NCBI GenBank assembly: GCA_900772575.1 | Contig: CAAHEN010000172.1 | Coordinates: 1 to 55,543 of the forward strand | Direction: 5' to 3' | From: Bacteroidaceae bacterium | GTDB taxonomy: Bacteria; Bacteroidota; Bacteroidia; Bacteroidales; Bacteroidaceae | DNA: 55,543 bases | In this document: positions 35,243-43,659 of the stretch, one piece after another | Numbering within the stretch: the stretch's first letter is position 1 | How the letters are laid out: every line of letters begins with the position of its first letter | Notes under the pieces: generated by a model | The model's database searches: none | What the model saw: the letters and a program-made list of their open reading frames with translations, nothing else | What the model was told of the DNA's origin: nothing | Translations under genes and position numbers: made by a program

Positions 35243-35279
35243 GCTGTCCGATAAAATGGCTATCTTTACCCGTGCTTTT
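35243..35279 (+). repeat. 37-bp direct repeat, right copy (IS end-like)
   Basis: Same orientation and sequence as 24553-24589 apart from one base. About 100 further bases (AAGGTAGGGC, CACCTCATTTTTTACC) look like the leader of an insertion sequence, but no transposase frame follows. It bounds the accessory island near the right side. The gap 35059-35834 contains this remnant, the non-coding repeat copy 2, and no convincing gene. Confidence 0.55.
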
Positions 35280-35439
35280 GTATTAGGGTTTTGCGACATA
35301 AAGGTAGGGCAAAGGGCTGGCACCTCATTTTTTACCTGTCCAAAACTTTTACCGGGCAACAATAATCTTCTATGCAATTGACGAATTCGGGGCGCTCGGG
35401 GTTGCCTAACGGTCCCATAATATAGCACCGCGCCACTCG

Positions 35440-35750
35440 CCGCTTCACCTTTTTGTGCCGATTATCGGAATGGCGCCTTAACTTATTTAACCTTCAGGCG
35501 GAATCGGAATGTTAAAGCGGGACTTCAGCGGAACTTCCCTAGGGCAAATCAGAATTTGCTCGGAGCAAATTTTTCCGGGCCCTAGGGAAGTTGCTCGGAA
35601 AAATGGCCCCAATTTTGCCATATGATGGCGATGTCGACCGCCATAGGGCACAATAAACGGCTATCCGCGTGGGATAGCCGTTTCCTCTGGTACAAAGATA
35701 CAGCTTCCAGGCGCCGAAGGCAAGCTGTGTTAAACTCAAATTTTAGGCCG
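35440..35750 (-). repeat. Dispersed non-coding repeat, copy 2
   Basis: Reverse complement of this region aligns with 1050-1350. On the minus strand: TTG, 20 bases, TATCTTTG (35700-35693), hairpin arms 35683-35672 and 35666-35655 (12 bp, perfect, AAACGGCTATCC-type), CATATGGC-AAAA, CCCGGAAAAATTTGCTCCGAGCAAATT (itself a near-palindrome), and GAAGGTTAAATAAGTTAAGG. Not coding. Confidence 0.6.
35655..35722 (-). ncRNA. Candidate short transcript in repeat copy 2
   Basis: TTG -33 box, 20-base spacer and TATCTTTG on the minus strand, then a perfect 12-bp hairpin (35655-35683). Same layout as 1072-1142. Candidate tiny RNA or attenuated promoter. Confidence 0.4.
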
Positions 35751-35834
35751 GCATGGGGTCTCGCTGACCCTGGGGGGTGAACTTCCCGTGTGCAGCATGT
35801 AAATCCAGCATTCTACTATCTACTATGCAGCCTC

Positions 35835-36725
35835 TCACTTCATACCACACAGCATCAACCAATTGAGATAGAAGCGCTTGGCGACTCTGTGCCATGTGAA
35901 ATTGAAACCTCGTTCCGGAACGTCATCAATGTAATAGTGGCGGGGCGGAATTATTGGCAAACCTTTTTTGACATCGCGCTTATATTCATCGTTGAGTGTC
36001 GAGGCGTGGTACTCCAAATGGCCTACAACAAAAACGAAACGGCCGGAAACAGACTGGGCAACCCCGAAACCGCTTTCGTCACTCTCGGCCAAGAGTTGCA
36101 ATCCAGCAGAGGTAACGTCCGCACTGGAGACACTCGTATGTCTGCTGTTGGGCATAGGAAATGACGGCGAAAGTCCCTGCATCAATTGTGCCTCTGGGCA
36201 AAGCACACGTTGTTCAAAGACTCCAAACATCTTCTGCGGCAATGGGTGCTTCTTTATGTGATAAAGGTGATACAGGGCAGCTTGAGCTCCCCAACAAATG
36301 CAAAGTGTAGACCGTACATGCGATTTTGCCCAGTCGAAAATCAGACACAGTTCCGTCCAGTAACGCACGGACTCAAACGGCAGATGCTCTACGGGTGCAC
36401 CGGTGACGACAAGCCCGTCGTAACTTCCTGAGGCATATTCGTCAAAATCCTTGTAGAATGCCGACATGTGTGCCATAGGAGTTGTCTTATATGTCTGCCC
36501 CGCTATTTTCATTGGTAGCAGAGCGACATCTTTTGTGCCACAAGCCAGCATTCGTGATATATCCAATTCTGTCTCGGCCTTTTTAGGCATGAGGTTGAGC
36601 AAAAGTATTTTCAATGTCCCCACAGGAAGATCATCAGAAGAGGCAGCGCTCTCGTATTCAGAGACGTCGTAGCCTTCAGTCCTCAATTGCGAAACCGCAG
36701 GAATTGCCTTTGGCAAATAGATCAT
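35835..36725 (-). CDS. metA: Homoserine O-acyltransferase (MetA family)
   Basis: Activates homoserine for methionine synthesis by acetylation or succinylation. Start at 36725 (MIYLPKAIPAVSQLRTEGYD), the typical MetA start; the longer frame to 36800 would cover the leader hairpin. 296 residues with LLLNLMPKKAETELDISRML, GLVVTGAPVEHLPFE, catalytic Cys in STLCICWGAQAALYH, the His-Glu pair in VVGHLEYHASTLNDEY, and FNFTWHRVAKRFYLNWL. Acyl donor cannot be fixed by eye. Preceded by a hairpin leader. Confidence 0.94.
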   Translation of the reverse strand: MIYLPKAIPAVSQLRTEGYDVSEYESAASSDDLPVGTLKILLLNLMPKKAETELDISRMLACGTKDVALLPMKIAGQTYKTTPMAHMSAFYKDFDEYASGSYDGLVVTGAPVEHLPFESVRYWTELCLIFDWAKSHVRSTLCICWGAQAALYHLYHIKKHPLPQKMFGVFEQRVLCPEAQLMQGLSPSFPMPNSRHTSVSSADVTSAGLQLLAESDESGFGVAQSVSGRFVFVVGHLEYHASTLNDEYKRDVKKGLPIIPPRHYYIDDVPERGFNFTWHRVAKRFYLNWLMLCGMK

Positions 36726-36754
36726 AAGTCGATGATGCAGAGTTTTCAAGCAGA

Positions 36755-36810
36755 TCGCCACGCTGTGGCATTCGGATTCTTTCAAAGAAAGTTCACACAC
36801 AGCGTGGCGA
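36755..36810 (-). promoter_or_regulatory. Hairpin in the metA leader
   Basis: Arms 36755-36767 and 36798-36810 pair perfectly over 13 GC-rich bases around a 30-base loop, 30 bases upstream of the metA start. Candidate cis-regulatory RNA (attenuator) or operator; does not match a SAM riboswitch I know. Confidence 0.35.
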
Positions 36811-36830
36811 CCGCAAAATGTTTCATATGA

Positions 36831-36855
36831 GCCTGCCTCAGATGCTGGGGCAGGC
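36831..36855 (-). terminator. Hairpin after the M13 peptidase gene
   Basis: Arms 36831-36840 and 36846-36855 pair over 10 bases with one G-U and a 5-base loop, 11 bases past the peptidase stop. Weak T content after it. Confidence 0.55.
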
Positions 36856-36866
36856 CCTTACATAAT

Positions 36867-38897
36867 TCACCAAATGTCTACCCGCTTCGATTTCGGAATG
36901 AAAAGGGGATCCTTCTTCGTGATGTTGAAAGCCTTGTACCAAGCATCAATATGTGGCAGGGCGCCATTGACACGCCACCTACCGGGTGAGTGCGGATCCA
37001 CCTTGTTGAGCTGGCGCAACATGGCTTCCCGGATATTATTGCCCCAAATCAAGCCATAGCTTAGGAAGAAACGTTGCTCAGGGGTGAAGCCATCTACGGT
37101 GGGAAGTGGGTGCTCAGCCGTCGCGTTTTTGAAGGCCTGGAACGAAATATTCAGTCCGCCATGATCGGCAATATTCTCACCCAACGTAAGTTGGCCGTTT
37201 GCATGCATTCCGGGCAACACCTCAATTCCGTCAAAGAAGTCTGCCATCACCTTTGTACGCGCCTTGAACTGCTGGGCATCTTTTGCCGTCCACCAGTTAC
37301 GCAAGTTGCCATCTTTGTCGAACTGGCTTCCTTGGTCATCAAACCCATGCGTCATCTCGTGTCCGATGACAACGCCTATCGCACCATAGTTGCAGGCATC
37401 GTCAGCCTCAGCGTTGAAGAATGGCGGCTGCAAGATACCTGCGGGGAAACAGATTTCGTTGGTCGTCGGATTGTAATAGGCATTGATGGTCTGGGGTGTC
37501 ATAAGCCATTCCGTGCGATCAGTTTTCTTGTTCACACGCTTGTCTATGATGTAGTGGCTCATGAACTGTGCCACACGGCGCTTGTTTTCATAATAAGACA
37601 AGCTGTCGTCAATATCCAGCCCTGAATAATCCATCCAAGTGTCAGGGTATCCGATTTTGACATAGAACGCAGCCAGCTTCTCATGTGCCTGTTTCTTTGT
37701 CTCCTCGCTCATCCACCGCTGTTGGTCAATGCGTTGGCCTAAGGCTACTTGCAAGTTTTTGACAAGCTGAATCATTCGCTGCTTGGACGATTCGGGAAAG
37801 TATTTCTCCACATACATTCGGCCGACAGCCATTCCCATCGCCCCTTCCACGGCACTGACAGCCCGCTTCCACCGCGGTCTGTCCTGTTCAGCGCCGCTCA
37901 TGGTCTTTCCATAAAACCCGAATGAGGCTGCCCGGAAATCATCGCTAAGTGAGCTGGCCGCATCGTCGATGACTTTAAACGACAGATAAGCCTTGAGAGC
38001 CTCGACCGATGACTCCGACACAATGCGCTCCACCGCATGTATCGGCTCTGGCTGGTTCACTGAGACATATTCTACAGCTGGAATCCCGTTCAACAAGAAA
38101 AGTGTGCTCCAATCCACGTCGGGATAGTCAGTGAGTAGCTGGGCATAGGGCATCTTATGATAATTGGCCTCGACATCACGTAATTGCGTGGAACTGTATG
38201 ATGCTCTGGCGATCTGTGTCTCGATGGCCAACACCGCCTCCATGTTTTTCTTTGCCGTGGCCGCATCGCAGCCCGTCATGGCAAAGAGTTGCTCAACATA
38301 TTTGCGATAGGCCTCACGCACCTTTTTTGTAGGCTCGTCTTCACCCAAATAGTAATCACGTTCGGCCATGGAAATACCCCCTTGGCTGATCTGAACAAGA
38401 TTCCATTTCGCATCTTTCAAATCAGCGTCACAGCTGAAGTTGAAAAATGTCGGAATCCCTAGGCTAGAAAGTTTCGCGGCGTAATATTGAATGGCCCTTC
38501 TGTCCTTGATTGCTGAGATAGCCTCGAGGTAGCCTTTTATTGGTACATATCCTTCAGCGTTACGCCGGGTGCTATCCATTGCTAGCCTGTACAAGCTGCC
38601 GATCTTTTGCTGCAATGAGCCTTTTGCGTGTGCCTCCTTGGCTAAGCTCTCTATGAGTGAATGGATACGTTTCTGGTTATTCTCCTGCAACAGATCGAAC
38701 TGGGCATATCTTGAGAACTCTGGAGTCAGTGGATGTTTCTTCATCCAGCCTCCTGCGGCATACTCAAAAAAGTCAGTGCCAGGCTTGGCCGCCAGATCCA
38801 TATTGCTCTTATCGATCCCAGTACCTGTCACACCTTGGGCAAAGCCCCCGGTCGCCGATGAAACCAACATAGTAAAGATAAATGTTTTCAGGTTCAT
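36867..38897 (-). CDS. Secreted M13 family metallopeptidase (neprilysin/PepO-like)
   Basis: Zinc oligopeptidase, probably periplasmic. 676 residues starting with a signal peptide (MNLKTFIFTMLVSSATGGFAQ). The family N-terminal domain (FFEYAAGGWMKKHPLTPEFSRY) is followed by the catalytic domain: NAYYNPTTNEICFPAGILQPPFF, zinc motif VVIGHEMTHGFDDQGSQFD, and ENIADHGGLN with the third ligand Glu; the end FNITKKDPLFIPKSKRVDIW resembles the family's C-terminal tail. 31 bases downstream of the ABC-F gene. Confidence 0.93.
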   Translation of the reverse strand: MNLKTFIFTMLVSSATGGFAQGVTGTGIDKSNMDLAAKPGTDFFEYAAGGWMKKHPLTPEFSRYAQFDLLQENNQKRIHSLIESLAKEAHAKGSLQQKIGSLYRLAMDSTRRNAEGYVPIKGYLEAISAIKDRRAIQYYAAKLSSLGIPTFFNFSCDADLKDAKWNLVQISQGGISMAERDYYLGEDEPTKKVREAYRKYVEQLFAMTGCDAATAKKNMEAVLAIETQIARASYSSTQLRDVEANYHKMPYAQLLTDYPDVDWSTLFLLNGIPAVEYVSVNQPEPIHAVERIVSESSVEALKAYLSFKVIDDAASSLSDDFRAASFGFYGKTMSGAEQDRPRWKRAVSAVEGAMGMAVGRMYVEKYFPESSKQRMIQLVKNLQVALGQRIDQQRWMSEETKKQAHEKLAAFYVKIGYPDTWMDYSGLDIDDSLSYYENKRRVAQFMSHYIIDKRVNKKTDRTEWLMTPQTINAYYNPTTNEICFPAGILQPPFFNAEADDACNYGAIGVVIGHEMTHGFDDQGSQFDKDGNLRNWWTAKDAQQFKARTKVMADFFDGIEVLPGMHANGQLTLGENIADHGGLNISFQAFKNATAEHPLPTVDGFTPEQRFFLSYGLIWGNNIREAMLRQLNKVDPHSPGRWRVNGALPHIDAWYKAFNITKKDPLFIPKSKRVDIW

Positions 38898-38928
38898 GAT
38901 TACAATTTTATATCGTGTTATCGCATGT

Positions 38929-40851
38929 TCATTCCGATTTCAAGGCATCCAATGCCTCCATCGCATTTTCCCAATCAGTTTCGGCCATCGCAATGGCCTC
39001 AGTCAATTCGCCATAACGGGCTATGGCCGCTTCTGTCTGGGTGCCATTTGAAAACTGGGCCTCGATGTCGTTTTTCTCTTGTTCCAAGGTTGTCACACGC
39101 TCCTCAGTCTCCTTCACGAGCCGCTCTGCGGCACGTATCCGCTTGGCATGTTGTTTCCTTTCTTCATAATTGACTTTGCCCTGTGTGGGAGCGGACGGCT
39201 CGCTCGAAGCCACAGTAGGTGAAAGATTCAGCTCGTTGAGCGTCTCCATGTTCTTGCGTTGCAGAAACTCGTAGATTCCCCCGATGTTTTCCCGTACGAC
39301 CCCACCGCCAAACTCATACACTTTGGAAACCAGCCCATCCAAGAAGTCACGGTCGTGACTGACAAGTATCACTGTGCCATCAAATGCGGCAATGGCCTCT
39401 TTCAGGATGTCTTTCGTCCGCATGTCCAGATGGTTGGTCGGCTCGTCGAGAATCAAGAAATTGACAGGTTCCAACAATAGCTTGATCATGGCGAGCCTAC
39501 TGCGTTCGCCTCCTGAAAGGACTTTCACCTTTTTGTCCGAAGCCTCTCCGCCAAACATGAAGGCCCCAAGGATATCACGAATCTTCAGACGTATGTCGCC
39601 TCGGGCAATGCGGTCAATCGTTTCGAACACCGTAAGGTCTCCATCCAAGAGCTGGGCCTGGTTTTGGGCGTAATAGCCCAACTCGACATTGTGTCCAAGC
39701 TTCAAGGTGCCCTCAAAGGATATTTCACCCATGATGCACTTGACCAGCGTAGACTTGCCTTCGCCATTCTTGCCTACGAAAGCCACCTTCTCTCCGCGTT
39801 TTATCGTCAGATTGACATTGTGGAACACACAATGTTCGCCATAGCTTTTGCTGACCTCCTCACAAATAAGCGGATAGTCTCCAGAACGAGAGCACGGCGG
39901 GAATTTCAGATGCAGTGCAGACGTGTCGACCTCGTCAACTTCTATCGGTACAATCTTCTCAAGTTGCTTGATACGGCTCTGCACTTGAACTGCCTTGGTC
40001 GGTTTATACCGGAATCGCTCAATGAAATCCTTGATTTCTGCAATTTCCTTCTGCTGGTTTTCATAAGCACGAAGCTGTTGCTCACGCCGCTCCTCTCGCA
40101 AACGTACATACTCATCGTATTTCACCTTGTAATCAATGATGCGGCCACATGAAATCTCAAGCGTTCTATTCGTCACATTGTTGATGAAAGCACGGTCATG
40201 GCTGACGAGCACCAAAGCACTGGCACTCCTTGCCAAGAAACTCTCCAACCAACGGATGCTTTCAATATCCAAGTGATTGGTAGGTTCGTCCAGCAAGAGT
40301 ACATCCGGACAACGCAGAAGTATTTTTGCCAATTCAATGCGCATGCGCCAACCGCCAGAAAATTCCTTCGTCGGCCGATTGAAGTCCGAGGGCAAAAAGC
40401 CCAATCCTTGAAGCGTACGCTCCATTTCCGCACGGTAGTTCATCCCCCCCATCATTTGGAAACGCTCATTCTCATGGGTAAACCGCCCCACCAACTTCAT
40501 ATAATCGGCACTTTCATAATCTGTGCGGATGGCCAACTGCCGATTGAGATCGTCAATCTTGGAACGCAAGTCGCTGATATGACTGAATGCACACGCTGTC
40601 TCCTCCAGCACAGTCCGCTCATCGGCAAGAACCATAATCTGTGGAAGATAGCCGACAGTCACGTCATTCTGCCTGGCCACAATGCCAGCAGTAGGCTGTT
40701 GTGTACCCGACAGTATTTTAAGCAATGTAGACTTCCCGGCTCCGTTTTTTCCGACGAGCGCGATGCGATCCTTTTTGTTTATAACAAAAGAAACGTCCTC
40801 AAAAAGAGGACGCGCTCCAAATTCCATTGAAAGATGTTCTACAGAAATCAT
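38929..40851 (-). CDS. ABC-F family ATPase
   Basis: Soluble protein with two ABC cassettes and no membrane domain, a ribosome-associated translation factor family (EttA/Uup/YheS-like). Start at 40851 (MISVEHLSMEFGARPLFEDV); the longer frame begins inside the proS 3' end. 640 residues: Walker A GKNGAGKSTLLK and GKNGEGKSTLVK, signatures FSGGWRMRIELAKIL and LSGGERSRLAMIKLL, the linker with Arg/Lys-rich helices between cassettes, and a C-terminal coiled coil (RLVKETEERVTTLEQEKND). 11 bases after proS. A run of seven C at 40443-40449 lies inside the gene. Confidence 0.92.
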   Translation of the reverse strand: MISVEHLSMEFGARPLFEDVSFVINKKDRIALVGKNGAGKSTLLKILSGTQQPTAGIVARQNDVTVGYLPQIMVLADERTVLEETACAFSHISDLRSKIDDLNRQLAIRTDYESADYMKLVGRFTHENERFQMMGGMNYRAEMERTLQGLGFLPSDFNRPTKEFSGGWRMRIELAKILLRCPDVLLLDEPTNHLDIESIRWLESFLARSASALVLVSHDRAFINNVTNRTLEISCGRIIDYKVKYDEYVRLREERREQQLRAYENQQKEIAEIKDFIERFRYKPTKAVQVQSRIKQLEKIVPIEVDEVDTSALHLKFPPCSRSGDYPLICEEVSKSYGEHCVFHNVNLTIKRGEKVAFVGKNGEGKSTLVKCIMGEISFEGTLKLGHNVELGYYAQNQAQLLDGDLTVFETIDRIARGDIRLKIRDILGAFMFGGEASDKKVKVLSGGERSRLAMIKLLLEPVNFLILDEPTNHLDMRTKDILKEAIAAFDGTVILVSHDRDFLDGLVSKVYEFGGGVVRENIGGIYEFLQRKNMETLNELNLSPTVASSEPSAPTQGKVNYEERKQHAKRIRAAERLVKETEERVTTLEQEKNDIEAQFSNGTQTEAAIARYGELTEAIAMAETDWENAMEALDALKSE

Positions 40852-40862
40852 TGATTCATAGC

Positions 40863-42347
40863 TCAATAGCTGCGTGCGACGATAACACGGCATGTAGCCG
40901 GTTTGCCACTCACCATGTCTACGCCAAGGTTGTCCTGACTGAAACCGTAAGGTATGCAGCGAATGGTAGCTTGCGTTTCGGCCTTGATCTGAGCCTCCGT
41001 CTCAGGAGTCCCATCCCACGGACAGAGGAAGAATCCCCCGTCTTTGATCCGTTGCTTGAATTCTTCATAATTGTCACATGGAAAGATATTGGCCTCCAAG
41101 CGCTTCTTGGCCTTCTCATATATGTTCTTCTGAATATCTTCAAGAAGATCTGCCACGTAATTTTCAATCCCCTCGAAAGCTACGGTCTCCTTTTCCAGTG
41201 TGTCACGGCGCATCACCTCAACAGTGCCATTCTCCAAATCGCGTTTTCCCATGACAATGCGAACCGGTATGCCCTTCAATTCATAGTCTGCAAATTTGAA
41301 TCCCGGGCGCTTATTATCCGAATTGTCGTACTTCACACGTACTCCCATCTCCAGAAGGCGCTCGGTCAGTGAAAGAAGCTTGCTGTCCAGTGCATTCAAC
41401 TCGTCATCACCTTTATAGATAGGAACGATGACAACCTGAATGGGTGCCAGATGTGGCGGCAAGACCAAGCCATTGTCGTCTGAATGAGTCATGATAAGGG
41501 CGCCCATCAAGCGTGTGCTGACACCAAAAGATGTGGCCCAAGGATAGTCCATCTTATTGTTCTTATCGACAAACTGCACATTGAAGGCACGTCCAAAGTT
41601 CTGCCCCAAGAAATGGCTGGTACCGCTCTGCAATGCCTTTCCATCCTGCATCATCGCCTCAATGGTGTAAGTGTCAATGGCACCCGCAAAACGCTCTGTG
41701 GCACTCTTCACGCCACGCACCATGGGGATGGCCATAACCTCCTCTGCAAAATCAGCGTAAACTTTGAGCATCAACTTTGCCCTGTCTTCAGCCTCCTGAC
41801 GGGTTGCATGCGCGGTATGACCTTCTTGCCAAAGGAACTCAGACGTACGGAGAAACAGGCGAGTCCGCATCTCCCACCGCATCACATTGCACCATTGGTT
41901 GCAAAGCAGGGGAAGATCACGCCATGAATGAATCCACTTGCGATAGGTATTCCAAATGGTCGTTTCAGAAGTGGGGCGGATGATCAGCTCCTCCTCCAAC
42001 TTGGCAGCCGGATCAACAACAACACCGTCACCGTCGGGATTGGCCTTTAGGCGGTAATGCGTTACGACAGCGCACTCCTTGGCAAACCCCTCGACATGTT
42101 CTGCCTCTTTGGAAAGGAAACTTTTAGGAATCAGCAAAGGAAAGTACGCATTCTGCACCCCTGTCGCCTTGAAACGTTTGTCAAGACGCTGCTGGATACT
42201 TTCCCATATTGCATAACCATAGGGTTTTATGACCATGCACCCTCGGACATCGGCCTGTTCAGCCAGATCCGCCTTGACGACAAGCTCGTTATACCATTTA
42301 GAATAATCCTCACTTCTCTTCGTGAGATCTTTCAGTTCTTTAGCCAT
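40863..42347 (-). CDS. proS: Prolyl-tRNA synthetase (short, archaeal/eukaryotic-like type)
   Basis: Charges tRNA-Pro. 494 residues without the editing INS domain, which marks the archaeal-type enzyme typical of Bacteroidetes. Class II motifs: RGCMVIKPYGYAIWESIQ, IRPTSETTIWNTYRKWI, RWEMRTRLFLRTSEFLWQEGHTAHA, and motif 3 in WATSFGVSTRLMGALIMTHSDDNGLVLPP. Anticodon domain AEDVNA-like region with YELKGIPVRIVMGKRD. The family's zinc-like C-terminal domain closes with GFSQDNLGVDMVSGKPATCRVIVARSY. Confidence 0.96.
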   Translation of the reverse strand: MAKELKDLTKRSEDYSKWYNELVVKADLAEQADVRGCMVIKPYGYAIWESIQQRLDKRFKATGVQNAYFPLLIPKSFLSKEAEHVEGFAKECAVVTHYRLKANPDGDGVVVDPAAKLEEELIIRPTSETTIWNTYRKWIHSWRDLPLLCNQWCNVMRWEMRTRLFLRTSEFLWQEGHTAHATRQEAEDRAKLMLKVYADFAEEVMAIPMVRGVKSATERFAGAIDTYTIEAMMQDGKALQSGTSHFLGQNFGRAFNVQFVDKNNKMDYPWATSFGVSTRLMGALIMTHSDDNGLVLPPHLAPIQVVIVPIYKGDDELNALDSKLLSLTERLLEMGVRVKYDNSDNKRPGFKFADYELKGIPVRIVMGKRDLENGTVEVMRRDTLEKETVAFEGIENYVADLLEDIQKNIYEKAKKRLEANIFPCDNYEEFKQRIKDGGFFLCPWDGTPETEAQIKAETQATIRCIPYGFSQDNLGVDMVSGKPATCRVIVARSY

Positions 42348-42368
42348 AGTAATTCTTTATTGCACCTG

Positions 42369-42376
42369 CAAAAATA
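42369..42376 (-). promoter_or_regulatory. -7 box of proS
   Basis: TATTTTTG on the minus strand, 21 bases before the proS start. Divergent from the OmpA-like gene's promoter. Confidence 0.4.
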
Positions 42377-42388
42377 CAAATTATTTCG

Positions 42389-42396
42389 TACCTTTG
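42389..42396 (+). promoter_or_regulatory. -7 box of the OmpA-like lipoprotein gene
   Basis: TACCTTTG on the plus strand, 50 bases before the start at 42447; overlaps the proS control region. Confidence 0.5.
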
Positions 42397-42446
42397 CGGT
42401 ATCAACAGGGACATTATACACATGTCTCATCTAAAGTTATTCAGTT

Positions 42447-43160
42447 ATGAAAGGTATGAAATTATCCATTCTTGCTCTAAGTTCAGCAATACTGCTGAGC
42501 GGTTGTTCCATGTCTAATACCGCAAAAGGCGGTCTGATTGGCGGCGGCGGTGGCGCCGGTTTGGGTGCACTGGTCGGACAATTGATCGGAGGCGGCAAGG
42601 GCGCTGCCATCGGTGCCGCTATCGGCACAACAGTCGGAGCTGGAGCTGGAATTATCATTGGAAACAAGATGGATAAGGCCAAGAAGGCTGCGGAAGCCGC
42701 CAATGCACAGGCAGAAGTTCTGACCGACGCCAATGGTACTCAATATGTAAAGGCTACATTTGACAGTGGGCTGCTGTTCAACACGGGGTCGTCACAACTT
42801 AGCTCATCAGCCATTGCATCCATCAATAAATTCGTCTCTAAACTCATCGCCGAAGACAACACCTACGAGTTGGCAATATGCGGCTACACGGACAATGCCG
42901 GCTGGAGAAACAGCACAGCCGAAGAGAGCAAGAACAAGAACCAGATCCTCTCGCAACAACGTGCCGATGCCGTCAGCGCCCAGATTAAGACAGCCGGCTA
43001 CCCTTCATCGCGCCTTGTAAGTGTCAAGGGCTATGGCGAGGATAATCCTGTCGCAGACAACAGCACTCAGGCTGGCAAGGCTCAGAATCGTCGTGTGGAG
43101 GTCTACATCCTGCCTAGCAAGACGATGATTGACGCTGCAAACAAGACAGCCACAAAGTAA
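42447..43160 (+). CDS. OmpA-family peptidoglycan-associated lipoprotein with glycine zipper
   Basis: 237 residues: lipoprotein signal with lipobox LLSGC (Cys20), a Gly-rich zipper segment (about 28-72, GGLIGGGGGAGLGALVGQL) that can insert in membranes, then an OmpA-C domain (about 98-225) with SSAIASINKFVSKL, CGYTDNAGW, LSQQRADAVSAQI and AQNRRVEVYI. Anchors the outer membrane to peptidoglycan. The next genes are separated by a strong terminator. Confidence 0.9.
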   Translation: MKGMKLSILALSSAILLSGCSMSNTAKGGLIGGGGGAGLGALVGQLIGGGKGAAIGAAIGTTVGAGAGIIIGNKMDKAKKAAEAANAQAEVLTDANGTQYVKATFDSGLLFNTGSSQLSSSAIASINKFVSKLIAEDNTYELAICGYTDNAGWRNSTAEESKNKNQILSQQRADAVSAQIKTAGYPSSRLVSVKGYGEDNPVADNSTQAGKAQNRRVEVYILPSKTMIDAANKTATK

Positions 43161-43175
43161 ATACATGACAAACTG

Positions 43176-43224
43176 ATAGCGGATTGTGGCGCTCTGTGAG
43201 CAGTAGCCACAATCCGCTATTTTC
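43176..43224 (+). terminator. Terminator after the OmpA-like gene
   Basis: Perfect 15-bp stem, arms 43176-43190 and 43206-43220, followed by TTTTC. The next gene begins at 43238. Confidence 0.85.
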
Positions 43225-43237
43225 AATTGGCAGACTT

Positions 43238-43648
43238 ATGAATCTGAAGTCCATCGCATTTGCATTCTCCTTCTTTCTCACATTAGGTGTCATTGCGAAT
43301 GTGCATCCAAAAGACGAGACCACCATTTACGCCTTTGGCTACGCCTCATGTTTGGGGGACACCACTTGCTATATTTCGACGATACAAGTTCTTGACAGTG
43401 CAAGTGTCAATAGTAAGACAAAAATGCTGGGCAATAGGGCCGAATATGCTCACCAAATGGAGATGGCATTGCGCAAGATTGATGGCAAGCATTATACGTG
43501 CGCTCTTTTCTTCAATACCAATAAGGGGAAACTTGAGAAGAAATACCTGAGTATAAAGAAGCGTTGTGAGCGTGATGGCTCTCTGCGACTGGAAAGCTTG
43601 CCAGGGCAGGATTTCCAATTTGCCCCCATTAGTTCACCCCATGAATGA
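43238..43648 (+). CDS. Secreted protein of unknown function, first gene of the kinase/PqqD cluster
   Basis: Start at MNLKSIAFAFSFFLTLG (43238), which follows the terminator and gives a signal peptide; the longer frame from 43184 would begin inside the terminator stem. 136 residues, conserved-looking beta strands (TTIYAFGYASCLGDTTCYIS) and two Cys pairs that could form a disulfide. No known family. It ends 11 bases before the HprK-like start at 43660 (or overlaps by ATGA a start at 43645), so the genes are probably co-transcribed. Confidence 0.65.
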   Translation: MNLKSIAFAFSFFLTLGVIANVHPKDETTIYAFGYASCLGDTTCYISTIQVLDSASVNSKTKMLGNRAEYAHQMEMALRKIDGKHYTCALFFNTNKGKLEKKYLSIKKRCERDGSLRLESLPGQDFQFAPISSPHE

Positions 43649-43659
43649 CGCCTAGGACT

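Noticed and set aside
35145..35428. Overlapping short frames on both strands right of the invertase gene
   Set aside because: They lie across an insertion-sequence end-like repeat and show no domain or codon pattern.
36726..36866. SAM riboswitch upstream of metA
   Set aside because: Only one long stem is visible and no conserved SAM-I or SAM-II core is recognisable.
40443..40449. Run of seven C inside the ABC-F gene as a phase-variation tract
   Set aside because: Short tract in a conserved, intact housekeeping-type gene; no sign of alternative frames.
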